From contig NC_064621.1 of assembly GCF_023898315.1 (NCBI RefSeq), forward strand, positions 131,438,521-131,502,520: a DNA stretch of 64,000 bases, read 5' to 3'. Shown here in pieces: positions 22,803-33,744 of the stretch; positions within the stretch are counted from its first letter, which is position 1; every line of letters starts with the position of its first letter. This DNA is from Schistocerca nitens. Taxonomy: Eukaryota; Arthropoda; Insecta; Orthoptera; Acrididae. A program made the position numbers and the translations under genes. The notes under the pieces are model-generated. The model saw only the letters and a list, made by a program, of their open reading frames with translations, made no database searches and was not told the origin of the DNA.

Positions 22803-23251
22803 AATAATATGTGAATGTGAAATTAACTGAGCCTTTCACGACGAAACGGCTGAACCAATTTTGATGAAATTTGGTATGGGGATAGCTTGAAAGCTGAGGA
22901 AGAACATAGGTAACTTTAGAAAGCGTGTAGTACAAGATATTTATGGATGTCAAGAATACAACGAGAAATATGGAACAGTAATTACTCTTTCGAAAAGCTG
23001 TTTACTCTTTGACATATAATAATAATAATATGTGAATAATAATAATATGTGAATGTGAAATTAACTGAGCCTTTCACGACGAAACGGCTGAACCAATTTT
23101 GATGAAATTTGGTATGGGGATAGCTTGAAAGCTGAGGATGAACATAGGTAACTTTAGAAAGCGTGTAGTACAAGATATTTGTGGGTGTCAAGAATACAAC
23201 GAGAAATATGGAACAGTAATTACTCTTTCGAAAAGCTGTTTACTCTTTGAC
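22803..23251. repeat. 238-bp near-identical tandem duplication
   Basis: Two units in direct orientation, starting with ATAATATGTGAATGTGAAAT at about 22805 and 23043 and ending at CTCTTTGAC (23013 and 23251). Only about three substitutions are visible over the shared 200 bp. The core (ACGGCTGAACCAATTTTGAT followed by GAAATTTGGTATGGGGATAG) resembles a dispersed motif I have seen in other insect repeats. A short (AATAAT) run lies at the junction. Confidence 0.92.
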
Positions 23252-23421
23252 TTCTATATGCATCACATTTGTGAATAGGCTTGTACTGTTTTGTTCTATA
23301 CAATATGATTCAACGTAATGAGGGCAGCTGACGTTACTGCACTTAGAAGTGTTATAAAATTCACGCTACACCGAACTACGAATTATTTATTTTCATTCTT
23401 CGTCATTCTAAGGCAAGTCAA

Positions 23422-23573
23422 AAAAATGTTCAAATGTGTGTGAAATCTTATGGGACTTAACTGCTAAGGTCATCAGTCCCCAAGCTTACGCACTACTTAC
23501 CTAAATTATCCTAAGGACAAAGGACTCGAACCTCCGCCGGGACCAGCCGCACAGTCTATGACTGCAGCGTAAC
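23422..23573 (-). mobile_element. tRNA-derived SINE, family A variant, 5'-truncated
   Basis: Reverse orientation. The tail ATGTTCAAATGTGTGTGAAA and body GGGACTTAACTGCTAAGGTC differ from the main family, marking a subfamily. Target duplication GCAAGTCAA at 23413-23421 and 23574-23582. The A-box end is missing. Confidence 0.85.
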
Positions 23574-23667
23574 GCAAGTCAATGTTTTATGAAGTCCACG
23601 TTTTATTTCAGTACTATCACCATCACTCATAGTAACAAACCTCCTGATAGGCCTCAACAGCTCATGA

Positions 23668-23891
23668 TCTTTTGTTTAGCGTTGCTGACGCTTGATCACG
23701 GGGTCGCGGGTTCGATCCCCAGTCGGGTCGGATTTCCTCCTCTCGAGACTGGGTGTCTGCGTTGTCTTTTATCCTCGTTGACGTGCAAGTCGCCGAATTG
23801 GTGTCAAATAAAAAAACTTGCCCCAAGTGGCCGAACATCCCGAACGGGGCCTCCTGGACAATAGCGCCATACGCACATTTCATTTCATTTT
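23668..23891 (+). mobile_element. tRNA-derived SINE (family C) with (ATTTC)n tail
   Basis: The tRNA-like B box GGGTTCGATCCCC lies at about 23707-23719. The body includes GGCCGAACATCCCGAACGGG and the element ends CATTTCATTTCATTTT. The family differs from A and B. Confidence 0.75.
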
Positions 23892-23894
23892 AAT

Positions 23895-26400
23895 GATATG
23901 CGATTGCAGCTGTGGGTAACAGCTAATAATTTCGTAACTCACGTGACATTATTTAAAAAAAATTTATTTGTTTATTTATTTTTTAATTCAGTAATCAACT
24001 TCCTCTCTTCAAGACCTGATCACAAACGTGTCACAATGCAGGAGTCATGTAAATGTGACTTTATTAAAACTTAAACTAGAACCAACTTCGTATCTCCTGT
24101 TCTAAACAGCTGGAAACACAAGAAAAGTCCACTTCGGTCGTTTAATCAACCATCTTCCGTTGCCCATTTGTGTGAGAAGTTCTCGTTTACTGAAGCCTCA
24201 CAATAAGACAAGAAATCATCCGTCTGGAATCTCTGTTCTGCTCAAGATATCGCTGTATGTCCATTTTCCCTGCCTGAGTGGCATTACGCGTATCTGCAAG
24301 CAAAATAAACAAAAGTAATGATGAAGCCGTTCTTAATCAAGGTGTGCCATTACTGCACACAACACATCGTTTAAAAATACTACAGTACTGTACTACATGT
24401 CTTCGTTTTGTAGGTAAGAAAATATTATTGCTGTTACGCTAAGCTACCTTCTCCTCAAGTGAGTTGCATCTATACCTCCCTGCCTCCTCTTCGGTCGCGT
24501 ATATTCTACTCACACAAACATTCAATTGAAAATGGCTGATTGAATGACAAGGGTGGATCTTCCTTGTGTTTCAGTTTGTTTACTGTCAACTCTAGCCAAG
24601 AGGAGGAGTTGCGCTACGCGTGGTATTGCACTGTGTGGTAGTACAGATGAGTCAAAAGTAATTTTAGTTTCGCTTTTAATAACACTATATTTAGGGGAAT
24701 CGTACACTGCGATTTCCTAAGGAGTAATAGGAGATTTTCTCCTCAGGAAACGCAGCGTCAGTGGAGCAGATAAAACAGACGACCGTAGCTTTACCCTGCT
24801 ACAGGGAAATACACGAACTGAATTTAATTCAGTAGATATTTATTGTTTTGAAACTCAACGTCATCCACCGCGCCGTTTGCATTGCACTAATATCCTAAAA
24901 CGCTGGCAGAAAGTAATTATCGCACATAAGTGAGCTGGCGCAGAATAAAGCACTAGACTAACGTCGGAAAATACTGAAAATGCATCCACATTTTTGAAGT
25001 TCGGTTTTCGCTTTCCATGGCTTCTCTACATCTCTCAAAGTGGAAGACGATGTGTTTACTTTGGAAAAGATACAGACGATTACCATTCTTATCACTGTCC
25101 AAACATAGGTCTTGTTCGGATACAGTAATCTCTTCCTCGTTTTTGCGTTAACCTCTAATATATTTTCATTCAGTAAGGTGCGATATTTCCGTAAGTTTTA
25201 GTTAGAAAGAAAGAGTGAGGCACAAAAGACTCTACAGTTTCTGAGTTCTGATCTTAACAGTGTCAGTCAAGCTAGACGGAACACCCCTATCATTTCCTAT
25301 AAGGTTGTGCTTATCGAAACGATTTCGGCAAATGACAGTTCGCAGAAAGGTACGTAATTTGTTGCACGTCTTATATTCGTAACTCTTCTGTCTACGGAGG
25401 CACTGAAGTTAGTGCAGGTGTTTTTTTAACAGCATTCAGCAACTCTTCTGTAGACGCGTTCAGTGGTATAATGCTCATTAATTTTGGTGAGGATGTGGCT
25501 ATAATGCCACATTCCTGCCCACGTTTATCACATTTTAATCCAATTTGTTACCGGAGGCTAGCGAGTAGGTTGTATCAGAAGGCAGACTCATCGAAGGAGA
25601 ATACAGCGCTAGAACGGTCTGGCAATTGTACTGGAGGAGAGGGAGACAGTGGGGATTCACCTAGCGCGCTGGGCGCCAAGAAAGTATCTTTTATTATTAG
25701 TATTTATTGTTTAAGTATTAATACACAGCTCCAGCCTTGCTGACGACGTTACTTGCATTGAGAACTTGTTACTAATAATTTCAGTATCACTCAGTTCATC
25801 AGAAAAATGATGATTTTATTTACAGTCAGCGCTTATTGATGGAAAGAATGGACTAGCCAAACCGCTAAGATAGCTCACTACTATACGATCGGTTTCTGTG
25901 GAGCTAATGCGTGAAACCGTGTATTAAAGCTGATCTAATGTAAAGACGGAATAGTTTGTTGAAAAATTGGCCCCGTTGACGTAATTCCGCGATGTTGTGG
26001 TAGTCCAAGGCAGTCTACGATCGGTCTTCCAGGCCGCAACACGCAAACTAGTGTCTGAAGTGCAACTCCGCGTAGTAAAGACGGACTTAATTGTTTAAGT
26101 TGCCCCGAGTACATTCTTGTGAGATTCTTGTTGATTCTAAGATAGTGTGAAGCATTTTTGTGACTTTTGCGGTGATCTGGAACTAATAATTAATGACCGG
26201 TAATCTTGTTGTGAATATTAACGATATACTACTTTTCAGAATCTTATTCTTGATTTTTTTGCGTCTATAAATAGAAATAAAATCCAGTGGCATGCCACTA
26301 CTCCGTAATTTCTATTTTAATAACACTTGATTCTTTCCTGTTTCACATTTAGTTATGCACTGTTTACGGCAAACACGTCAGGACCTGCGGACAGTGGAAA
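23895..26400. other. Unassigned DNA
   Basis: About 2.5 kb with no family I recognise. A 90-codon frame at 25471-25743 is rich in S, G and E towards its middle (KADSSKENTALERSGNCTGG) but has no domain or clear start context. Confidence 0.45.
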
Positions 26401-26403
26401 ATA

Positions 26404-27151
26404 TGAAACTTCCCTATTTAACAATTTATTTTTTTTACTTCAACTGCTGGAACTGAGAAGATGAAACTTCTTCATGTAATTCTGAAACTGCTGAGTGAAA
26501 TTGAACGTATTAAGCCTACTTTCTCTTTGCTTATTCTTATCATTTAAACACTGTCCCACAATATTCTAGCGCAACGCATTCTGGCTGCTCAAAAAATTAT
26601 AACCTGACTTCAACTAATTAATACGAAAGAATGGCCCTGAATTAGAAGAATTCCTAAGAATAACCGATACATATCATAAGTCACTTACCTCACAGAAAAT
26701 CGTCATTACACGAACTACAGTGATACAAGCGCCAATACTGCCAGCTAAATAAGAGATTCTAAGTAGTGAAGGCTCTCGCTACTAATAGGCATGTCATTAG
26801 CAAAGGTAAGATGTTGTTGCAGAGCAAACAATGTATGTAGCAGATTTTACCTTAATCAAGCGACAACCAGTTCAAAAAAATTATATAATCATCTGTAATA
26901 ATTGTCCATGACAGATACCGTCCGCTCACGCTAATACTGCAAACCTCCAACACTGCTAATTATTAACCTCTAACCTCCATCACTACTGACTACTCACTCC
27001 CATCTTCCATCACTGCTGGCTGTTCACCTCTAAATGCTAGTCCGACCAGCCACAGAGTCTCTTTCAGAGTGCAGACAGCACTGTCAGAGTTATTAATGCA
27101 CAGCGTTACATAGCACTGCCAACATACAAACACATAAACAGCCTACGTACA
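26404..27151 (+). mobile_element. LTR-like repeat, diverged copy 1
   Basis: Same family as 31627-32260 and 55059-55774. Shared landmarks are AGCGCAACGCA, GAATGGCCCTGA, CACTTACCTCACA, CTGCCAGCTAAATAA, CAAACAATGTAT and a CAGCCTAC(T/G)TACA end. The flanks AATA and AGGA do not match, so the target duplication has decayed or the ends are displaced. An imperfect tandem of TCCAACACTGCT / TCCATCACTACT units lies at about 26945-27025. Confidence 0.78.
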
Positions 27152-27244
27152 AGGAAACCAATTCGGAAGACAGCCACATCTTTACAGGACGAGAGGTAAG
27201 CAAGTTACCTCCAGTCACTCGAGCGTTAGTGAGCGCGGACATTA

Positions 27245-28585
27245 CGAGGGCAGTTCAATAAGTAATGCAACACATTTTTTTTCTGAAACAGGGGTTGTTT
27301 TATTCAGCATTGAAATACACCAGGTTATTCCCCAATCTTTTAGCTACACAACACTATTTTTCAACGTAATCTCCATTCAATGCTACGGCCTTACGCCACC
27401 TTGAAATGAGGGCCTGTATGCCTGCACGGTACCATTCCACTGGTCGATGTCGGAGCCAACGTCGTACTGCATCAATAACTTCTTCATCATCCGCGTAGTG
27501 CGTCCCACGGATGGCGTCCTTCATTGGGCCAAACATATGGAAATCCGACGGTGCGAGATCGGGGCTGTAGGGTGCATGAGGAAGAACAGTCCACTGAAGT
27601 TTTGTGAGCTCCTCTCGGGTGCGAAGACTTGTGTGAGGTCTTGCGTTGTCATGAAGAAGGAGAAGTTCGTTCTGATTTTTGTGCCTACAAACACGCTGAA
27701 GTCGTTTCTTCAATTTCTGAAGAGTAGCACAATACACTTCAGAGTTGATCGTTTGACCATGGGGAAGGACATCGAACAGAATAACCCCTTCAGCGTCCCA
27801 GAAGACTGTAACCATGACTTTACCGGCTGAGGGTATGGCTTTAAACTTTTTCTTGGTAGGGGAGTGGGTGTGGCGCCACTCCATTGACTGCCGTTTTGTT
27901 TTTTGGTTCGAAGTGATGAACCCATGTTTCATCGCCTGTAACAATCTTTGACAAGAAATTGTCACCCTCAGCCACATGACGAGCAAGCAATTCCGCACAG
28001 ATGGTTCTCCTTTGCTCTTTATGGTGTTCGGTTAGACAACGAGGGACCCAGCGGGAACAAACCTTTGAATATCCCCACTGGTGAACAATTGTGACAGCAC
28101 TACCAACAGAGATGTCAAGTTGAGCACTGAGTTGTTTGATGGTGATCCGTCGATCATCTCGAACGAGTGTGTTCGCACGCTCCGCCATTGCAGGAGTCAC
28201 AGCTGTGCACGGCCGGCCCGCACGCGGGAGATCAGACAGTCTTGCTTGACCTTGCGGCGATGATGACACACGCTTTGCCCAACGACTCACCGTGCTTTTG
28301 TCCACTGCCAGATCACCGTAGACATTCTGCAAGCGCCTATGAATATCTGAGATGCCCTGGTTTTCCGCCAAAAGAAACTCGATCACTGCCCGTTGTTTGC
28401 AACGCACATCCGTTGCAGACGCCATTTTAACAGCTCTGTACAGGGCTGCCACCTGTCGGAAGTCAATGAAACTATACGAGACGAAGCGGGAATGTTTGAA
28501 AATATTCCACAAGAAATTTCCGGTTTTTTCAACCAAAATTGGCCGAGAAAAAAAACTTGTTGCATTACTTATTGAACTGCCCTCG
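27245..28585 (-). mobile_element. Full-length mariner transposon with perfect 28-bp inverted repeats
   Basis: Both ends begin CGAGGGCAGTTCAATAAGTA and continue identically for 28 bases (27245-27272 and 28558-28585). TA lies outside each end (27243-27244 and 28586-28587). The length of 1341 bp suits a mariner. It encodes one transposase on the minus strand with a single frameshift. Perfect repeats suggest modest age. Confidence 0.97.
27354..28425 (-). pseudogene. Mariner transposase (DD34D), one frameshift
   Basis: Binds the inverted repeats and cuts and pastes the element into TA. The start is MASATDVRCKQRAVIEFLLA (ATG at 28425). Paired helix-turn-helix domains follow (residues 1-120), then the linker WVPRCLTEHHKEQR and catalytic D1 in IVTGDETWVHHFEP. 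The frame then shifts in an A-run at about 27894-27906 and continues TKRQSMEWRH, D2 in LLHDNARPHTS and D3 in YSPDLAPSDFHMF, with exactly 34 residues between D2 and D3. It ends GDYVEK at 27354. All three catalytic D are present. The frameshift in a homopolymer could also be a sequencing error, in which case the gene would be intact. Confidence 0.95.
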
Positions 28586-28817
28586 TATTTACTAAAATCC
28601 ACCGTGCTTGTTAATCCCGGCACATCTTTTTCGTGCGAAGTGTTATACTGAGGAAACCACTGAGTATTATTTCAGGGTAAAAATTTGCACCTTTTGGGAA
28701 TGATACTTGACGTACCCTTATGAATACTTTACACTTGGTATCTGTTGTATAGGGAAAAATATCTTTACACAGCTGTTAGTTTTAATGTGATGCATTAACC
28801 ACTCATTATACTTTACA

Positions 28818-28935
28818 AGCAGGTACTGAATCGAATTGGGAAAAAAGAAATTTGTGGCATGACTTCACTAAGCCTAAAAGAAAGAATCGGTTGGCAGGAT
28901 ATATCCTGAGATGTCAAAGAAACATCAATTTATTA
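28818..28935 (+). mobile_element. RTE-like LINE fragment
   Basis: Reads NRIGKKRNLWHDFTKPKRKN followed by RLAGYILRCQ, matching IGEKRNLWHNLTRRRNRLVE of the RTE-like LINEs at 46.9 and 50.0 kb. Only about 40 codons remain. Confidence 0.75.
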
Positions 28936-29513
28936 ACTGTAGTAAGTGTGGGAGGTAAAGTTTATGCATGCATTGATGTGAGTGGACTTAGGTACACTAG
29001 AAGCAGCCCCAGGCAACTGTCAGCGGCGTACAGACTCCATGCGTTGAACCGGGGATCATCGGACACAGATTGGTTCGCAGTGTGTGGCCTCGACTCGGCG
29101 GTACCAGCTCGAAGTCCGTCGCTATCAAGTCTAGTTGACGACTCGTAGACCAGTGGCTTCACCTAGGGGATGACGTTACTCGATGGGGTCAAAGCTGCTC
29201 GACCAAACATTTGAGCTTTAACTGGCGCGGAGACTGTCACGACGTCGGTGGAAGTCGGAGACGAGATATGGCTGAGCGGCGTGCGTCTACTGCTATAACT
29301 GTTCAGGCGGCCGGGCGTGTTACCACAGCAATCCGCTTCCAGTGACGTAGCCGAAGTGGGGGTACAGCGTTGTCCTACGGCATGTGGCAGTTCAGCTCAA
29401 CCCAGAAAGTAGAACGTGGCATTGCAGAAAACTCTACGTCAGTGTTATTTTACTGGCTAACTGCAGAATTACGTAGTTGGCCGGCCTGCATACCCTTCGG
29501 ATGATTGCGATAT
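28936..29513. other. Unassigned, GC-moderate DNA
   Basis: No gene or repeat recognised. Short overlapping frames on both strands. Confidence 0.4.
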
Positions 29514-29526
29514 CTTGCATGAGACC

Positions 29527-29702
29527 GCCGGCCGTTGTGGCAGAGCGGTTCTAGGAGCTTCAGTCCGGAACCGAGCTACTGCTACGGTCGCAGGCATGGA
29601 TGTGTGTGATGTCCTTAGGTTAGTTAGGTTTAAGTAGTTCTAAGTCTAGGGGACTGATGACCTCAGATGATAAGTCCCATAGTGCTCAGAGCCATTTTCA
29701 AA
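29527..29702 (+). mobile_element. tRNA-derived SINE (family A) lacking its B box
   Basis: The head is intact to GGTCGCAGG, then jumps to CATGGATGTGTG: the TTCGAATCC B-box segment and the next few bases are deleted. Target duplication CTTGCATGAGACC at 29514-29526 and 29703-29715. Confidence 0.94.
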
Positions 29703-29715
29703 CTTGCATGAGACC

Positions 29716-30139
29716 GATTCCACAACAGACTGTGTAGAGACAAAGAGACTTGCTCATGGTTGTCCAGAGTGGAGATCTACATCAAACAAGTTTCCGTTCC
29801 GAAGACCATAACGACATAAATGGTGTTGTTCACAATAGTACTCTTCTTGAGAAAATAAATTGTACTGCCGCTGTAGAATCTACCCGGTCTTGGCCTGTTA
29901 TAAGAGTCCTGAACACCATATCAACAAAATTGCTGGCGTTGAAATTTTTCACAAAAGTTTCTTAGAAACAAGCTAAATTCTTAAGGCAAGGTGGCCGGAA
30001 TCAGCTATTGCGGTGCAAACAATACCAAGTGTGGCTTTCATGTCAGGCTCATTCGTTACACGCAGCAAAAAGAGTGATGTACGCTACAAAGAGAACACAT
30101 ACTCCCTCTTTATCTGCCCTATCGACATAGATAAAGGGT
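29716..30139. other. Unassigned DNA
   Basis: No recognisable feature before the LINE end at 30140. Confidence 0.4.
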
Positions 30140-30429
30140 CATCTACATCTACATCTACATGACTACTCTGCAATTCTCATTTAAGTGCTTGGCAGAGGGT
30201 TCATCGAACCGCAATCATACTATCTCTCTATCATTCCACTCCCGAACAGCGCGCGGGAAAAGCGAACACCTAAACCTTTCTGCTCGAGCTCTGATTTCTC
30301 TTATTTTCTTTTGATGATCATTCCTACCTATGTAGGTTGGGCTCAACAAAATATTTTCGCATTCGGAAGAGAAAGTTGGTGACTGAAATTTCGTAAATAG
30401 ATCTCGCCGCGACGAAAAACGTCTTTGCT

Positions 30430-31392
30430 TTAATGACTTCCATCCCAACTCGCTATCATATCTGCCACACTCTCTCCGCTATTACGTGATAATACAAAAC
30501 GAGCTGCCCTTTTTTGCACCCTTTCGATGTCATCCGTCAATCCCACCTGGTAAGGATCCCACACCGCGCAGCAATATTCTAACAGAGGACGAACGAGTGT
30601 AGTGTAAGCCGTCTCTTTAGTGGACTTGTTCCATCTTCTAAGTGTCCTGCCAATGAAACGCAACCTTTGGCTCACCTTCCCCACAATATTATCTATGTGG
30701 TCTTTCCAACTGAAGTTTTTCGTAATTTTAACACCCAGGTACTTAGTTGAATTGACAGCCTTGAGAATTTTACGATTTATCGAGTAATCGAATTCCAACG
30801 TGTTTCTTTTGGAACTCATGTGCATCATCTCACACTTTTCGTTATTTAGCGTCAACTGCCACCTGCCACACCATACAGGAATCTTTTCTAAATCGCTTTG
30901 CAACTGATACTGGTCTTCGGATGACCTTACTAGACGGTAAATTACAGCATCATTTGCGAGCAACCTAAGAGAACTGCTCAGATTGTCACCCAGGTTATTT
31001 ATATAGATCAGGAACAGCAGAGGTCCCAGGACGCTTCCCTGGGGAACACCTGATATCACTTCAGTTTTACTCGATGATTTGCCGTCTATTACTACGAACT
31101 GCGACCTTCCTGACAGGAAATCACGAATCCAGTCGCACAACTGAGACGATACCCAATATGCCTGCAGCTTGATTAGGAGTCGCTTGTGAGGAACGGTGTC
31201 AAAAGCTTTCCGGAAATCCAGAAATACGGAATCAACCAGAGTTCCCCTGTCGATAGCGGCCATTACTTCGTGCGAATAAAGAGCTAGCTGCGTTGCACAA
31301 GAACGATGTTTTCTGAAACCATGCTGATTACGTATCAATAGATCGTTCCCTTCGAGGTGATTCATAATGTTTGAATACAGTATATGCTCCAA
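30430..31392 (-). pseudogene. Reverse transcriptase of the CR1-like LINE
   Basis: An open 320-codon stretch: NQHGFRKHRSCATQLALYSH (RT1/2), DSVFLDFRKAFDTVPHKRLL (motif A, catalytic D intact), VISGVPQGSVLGPLLFLIYI (motif B) and LRLLANDAVIYR at motif C. The family normally has FADD at motif C, but here the aromatic is L and the first D is N, which should abolish polymerisation. Thumb and C-terminal region follow: KYLGVKITKNFSWKDHIDNI, RPLLEYCCAVWDPYQVGLTD and RVQKRAARFVLSR. Upstream RT blocks lie in another frame before 31392. Open over 960 bases despite the dead active site, so the mutation may be fairly recent or inherited from a copy mobilised in trans. Confidence 0.92.
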
Positions 31393-31626
31393 AACCCTAC
31401 TTCAAACCGACGCCAATGATATAGGTCTGTAGTTCGACGGATTACTCCTACTACCCTTCTTAAACACAGGTGCGACCTGCGCAATTTTCCAATCTGTAGG
31501 TACAGATCTATCGGTGAGCGAGCGGTTGTATGCTAATTAGGGGCTATTGTATCAGTGTAATCTGAAAGGGACCTAATCGGTATACAATCTGGACCTGAAG
31601 ACTTGCCCGTATCAAGCGATTTGAGT

Positions 31627-31945
31627 TGAAATGTCCCCTTAGAAAAATTATACAAGACTGTGCTTAAGCTGACACACAATATTTTTAGCGCAACGCAATC
31701 TGACTTTCAAAAATCCCTACAAAAGAATGGCCCTGACTAACATTAACCTATACGTTTCACAAATCACTTACCTCACAAAAATCTTGGTTACTCGAACTAC
31801 TGCAATACAGCGAGCGCCACTACTGCCAGTTAAATAAAAGATTCAAACTACGGAAGTCACTAACTACTGATAGGCATAGTTAGCAAATGAAAGATTTTAA
31901 CAGAGAACAAACAATGTATTTACCTTAATAGTCATCAAAAGTCAT

Positions 31946-32016
<71 letters not shown>

Positions 32017-32260
32017 GTTCATGACATCCAGTCTTACAAATTTCAAAACTCCGCCATTTCTCTCCCCACATCCACACTGCTGGCGGCTCATCTCCAACTG
32101 CGCAACGCTACGCGCTGTTCACAGCCAACTGCCCAACACTACAATGGCGAATATTACAACTATGCAAACCAGCCACAGACTGCACACAGCACAGCCAATG
32201 ATTTTCATACAGAGCGCTACATGGCGTTACCAATATAAAAACCTAAACAGCCTACTTACA
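31627..32260 (+). mobile_element. LTR-like repeat, copy 2, with 4-bp target duplication
   Basis: Begins TGAAATGTCCCC and ends CCTACTTACA (TG...CA), flanked by GAGT at 31623-31626 and 32261-32264. Removing it rejoins the LINE sequence GATTTGAGTTGCTTCGC, matching GATTTAAGTTGCTTCAC in the related LINE at 53719. Contains AATAAA near 31835 and a long TA run. No open frame. TG...CA ends plus a 4-bp duplication are what a solo LTR would show. Confidence 0.8.
31949..32013. repeat. (TA)n microsatellite
   Basis: About 32 uninterrupted TA units inside the LTR-like repeat. Copy 3 has only ATATATACATATAT at the equivalent place, so it expanded in this copy. Confidence 0.97.
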
Positions 32261-32756
32261 GAGTTGCTTCGCAACCCCTAAGGTATCTACTTCTAAGAAA
32301 TGCTAGCAGCCATTTGTGTTTCAAATTCTGGAATATTCCGTTCGTCTTCCCTGGTGAAGGAATTTCGGAAAACTGCGTGCAATAACTCCGCTTTAGCGGA
32401 ACAGTACCATCGGCACTGCGCAGCGAAGGTATTGACTGCGTCTTGCCGCTTGTGTACTTTACATACGACCAGAATTTCTTCGGATTTTCTACCAAACTTC
32501 GAGACAATGTTTCGTTGTGGAACCTATTAAAGGCATCTCGCATTGAAGTTCGTGCCAAATTTCGCTCGTCTGTAAATTTTAGCCAATCTTCGGGATTTCG
32601 CGTTCTCCTGAACTTCGCATGCTTTTTCCGTTGCCTCTGCAACAGCGTTCGGACCTGTTTTGTGTACCATGGGGGATCAGTTCCATCTCTTACCAATTTA
32701 TGAGGTATGAGTCTCTCAATTGCTGTTGCTACTATATCTTTGAATTTGAGCCACAT
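32256..32756 (-). pseudogene. LINE pol linker between endonuclease and RT
   Basis: An open 166-codon piece: MWLKFKDIVATAIERLIPHK, DPPWYTKQVRTLLQRQRKKH, WLKFTDERNLARTSMRDAFN, ENPKKFWSYVKYTSGKTQ. W(Y/F)T, the basic Q-rich stretch and NPKKFWSYVK are standard for the region before RT in CR1/Jockey-type LINEs. The last codons run into the LTR-like insertion. Confidence 0.85.
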
Positions 32757-32829
32757 CTCGTCTACATTTGCATAGTCAGTTCGGAAGGAATGGAGATTGT
32801 CTCTTAGGAAGGCTTATAGTGACACTTCA

Positions 32830-33552
32830 TCCGCTTTTTTAAAGAAAATTATTTTGCGTTTGTTTCTGGTGGATTTGGAAGGAACGGTATTGAGCCTAGC
32901 TACAACGACCTTGTGATCACTAATCCCTGTATCAGTCATGATGCTCTCTATTAGCTCTGGATTGTTTGTGGTTAAGAGGTCAACTGTGTTTTCGCAACCA
33001 TTTACAATTCGCGTGGGTTCGTGGACTTACTGCTCGAAATAATTTTCGGAGAAAGCATTTAGGGCAATCTCGGAAGATGTTTTCTGCCTACCACCGGTTT
33101 TGAACAAGTATTTTTGCCAACATGTTGAGGGAAGGTTGAAGTCCCCACCAACTATAACCGTATGAGTGGGGTATTTATTTGTTACGAGACTCAAATTGTC
33201 TCTGAACTGTTCAGCAACTATATCATCGGGGTCTGGGGGTCGGTAGAAGGAGCCAATTATTAACTTAGTTCGGCTGTTAAGTATAACCTCCACCCATACC
33301 AATTCGCACGGAGTATCCGACTTCACTACAAGATAAACCACTACTGACAGACACAAACACTCCACCACCAATTCTGCCTAATCTATCTCTCCTGAACACC
33401 GCCTGAGACTTCGTAAAAATTTCTGCAGAACTTATTTCAGGCTTTAGCCAGCTTTCTGTACCTATAACGATTTCAGCTTCTGTGCTTTCTATTAGCGCTT
33501 GTAGCTCAGGGACTTTCCCAGCACAACTACAACAATTCCTTGATCCAAGCAC
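32830..33552 (-). pseudogene. Endonuclease domain of the CR1-like LINE
   Basis: Nicks target DNA to prime reverse transcription. The N-terminal frame (33552-33277) has KVPELQALIESTEAEIVIGT followed by ESWLKPEISSAEIF, where TESWL holds the catalytic E. The second frame (33371-33027) has LIIGSFYRPPDPDD and VIVGGDFNLPSTCW (catalytic D and N). After a stop the third part has NTVDLLTTNNPELIESIM and GISDHKVVVA near 32930 (catalytic SDH). All landmark motifs survive but are spread over two frames, with stops near 33027 and 32818. Confidence 0.9.
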
Positions 33553-33589
33553 GCCCTGTATTTGCCATGCATCCTTTGAGATTGCAGCC

Positions 33590-33740
33590 CACCCCGTACT
33601 TTCCCGAGGCCTTCTAATCTAAAAAACCGCCCAATCCACGCCACACAGCCTCCGCTACACGTGTAGCCGCCAGCTGAGTGTAGTGAACTCCTGACCTATT
33701 CAGCGGAACCCGAAACCCCAGCACCCTATGGCGCAAGTGA
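33590..33740 (-). pseudogene. Tail of LINE ORF1, possible esterase-like block
   Basis: Minus-strand reading GFRVPLNRSGVHYTQLAATR followed by VAEAVWRGLGGFL. CR1-type LINEs often carry an SGNH-esterase domain in ORF1, and SGVHYTQLAATRVAE resembles the DxxH block at the end of that fold with S in place of D. Only about 40 residues are visible, so this is tentative. Confidence 0.4.
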
Positions 33741-33744
33741 AGGA

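Larger units (their letters stand above)
30140..33740 (-). mobile_element. Near-complete CR1-like LINE, interrupted by an LTR-like repeat
   Basis: Minus-strand non-LTR retrotransposon ending in (ATCTAC)n (30140-30164 on the plus strand). From 5' to 3' it shows the end of ORF1 (about 33740-33600), an exonuclease/endonuclease/phosphatase-type endonuclease (33552-32830), a linker, reverse transcriptase (about 31500-30430) and a 3' region. A 634-bp LTR-like element sits inside (31627-32260). Several stops and frameshifts. This is the longest LINE in the window; a close relative is at 52336-54060. Confidence 0.9.
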
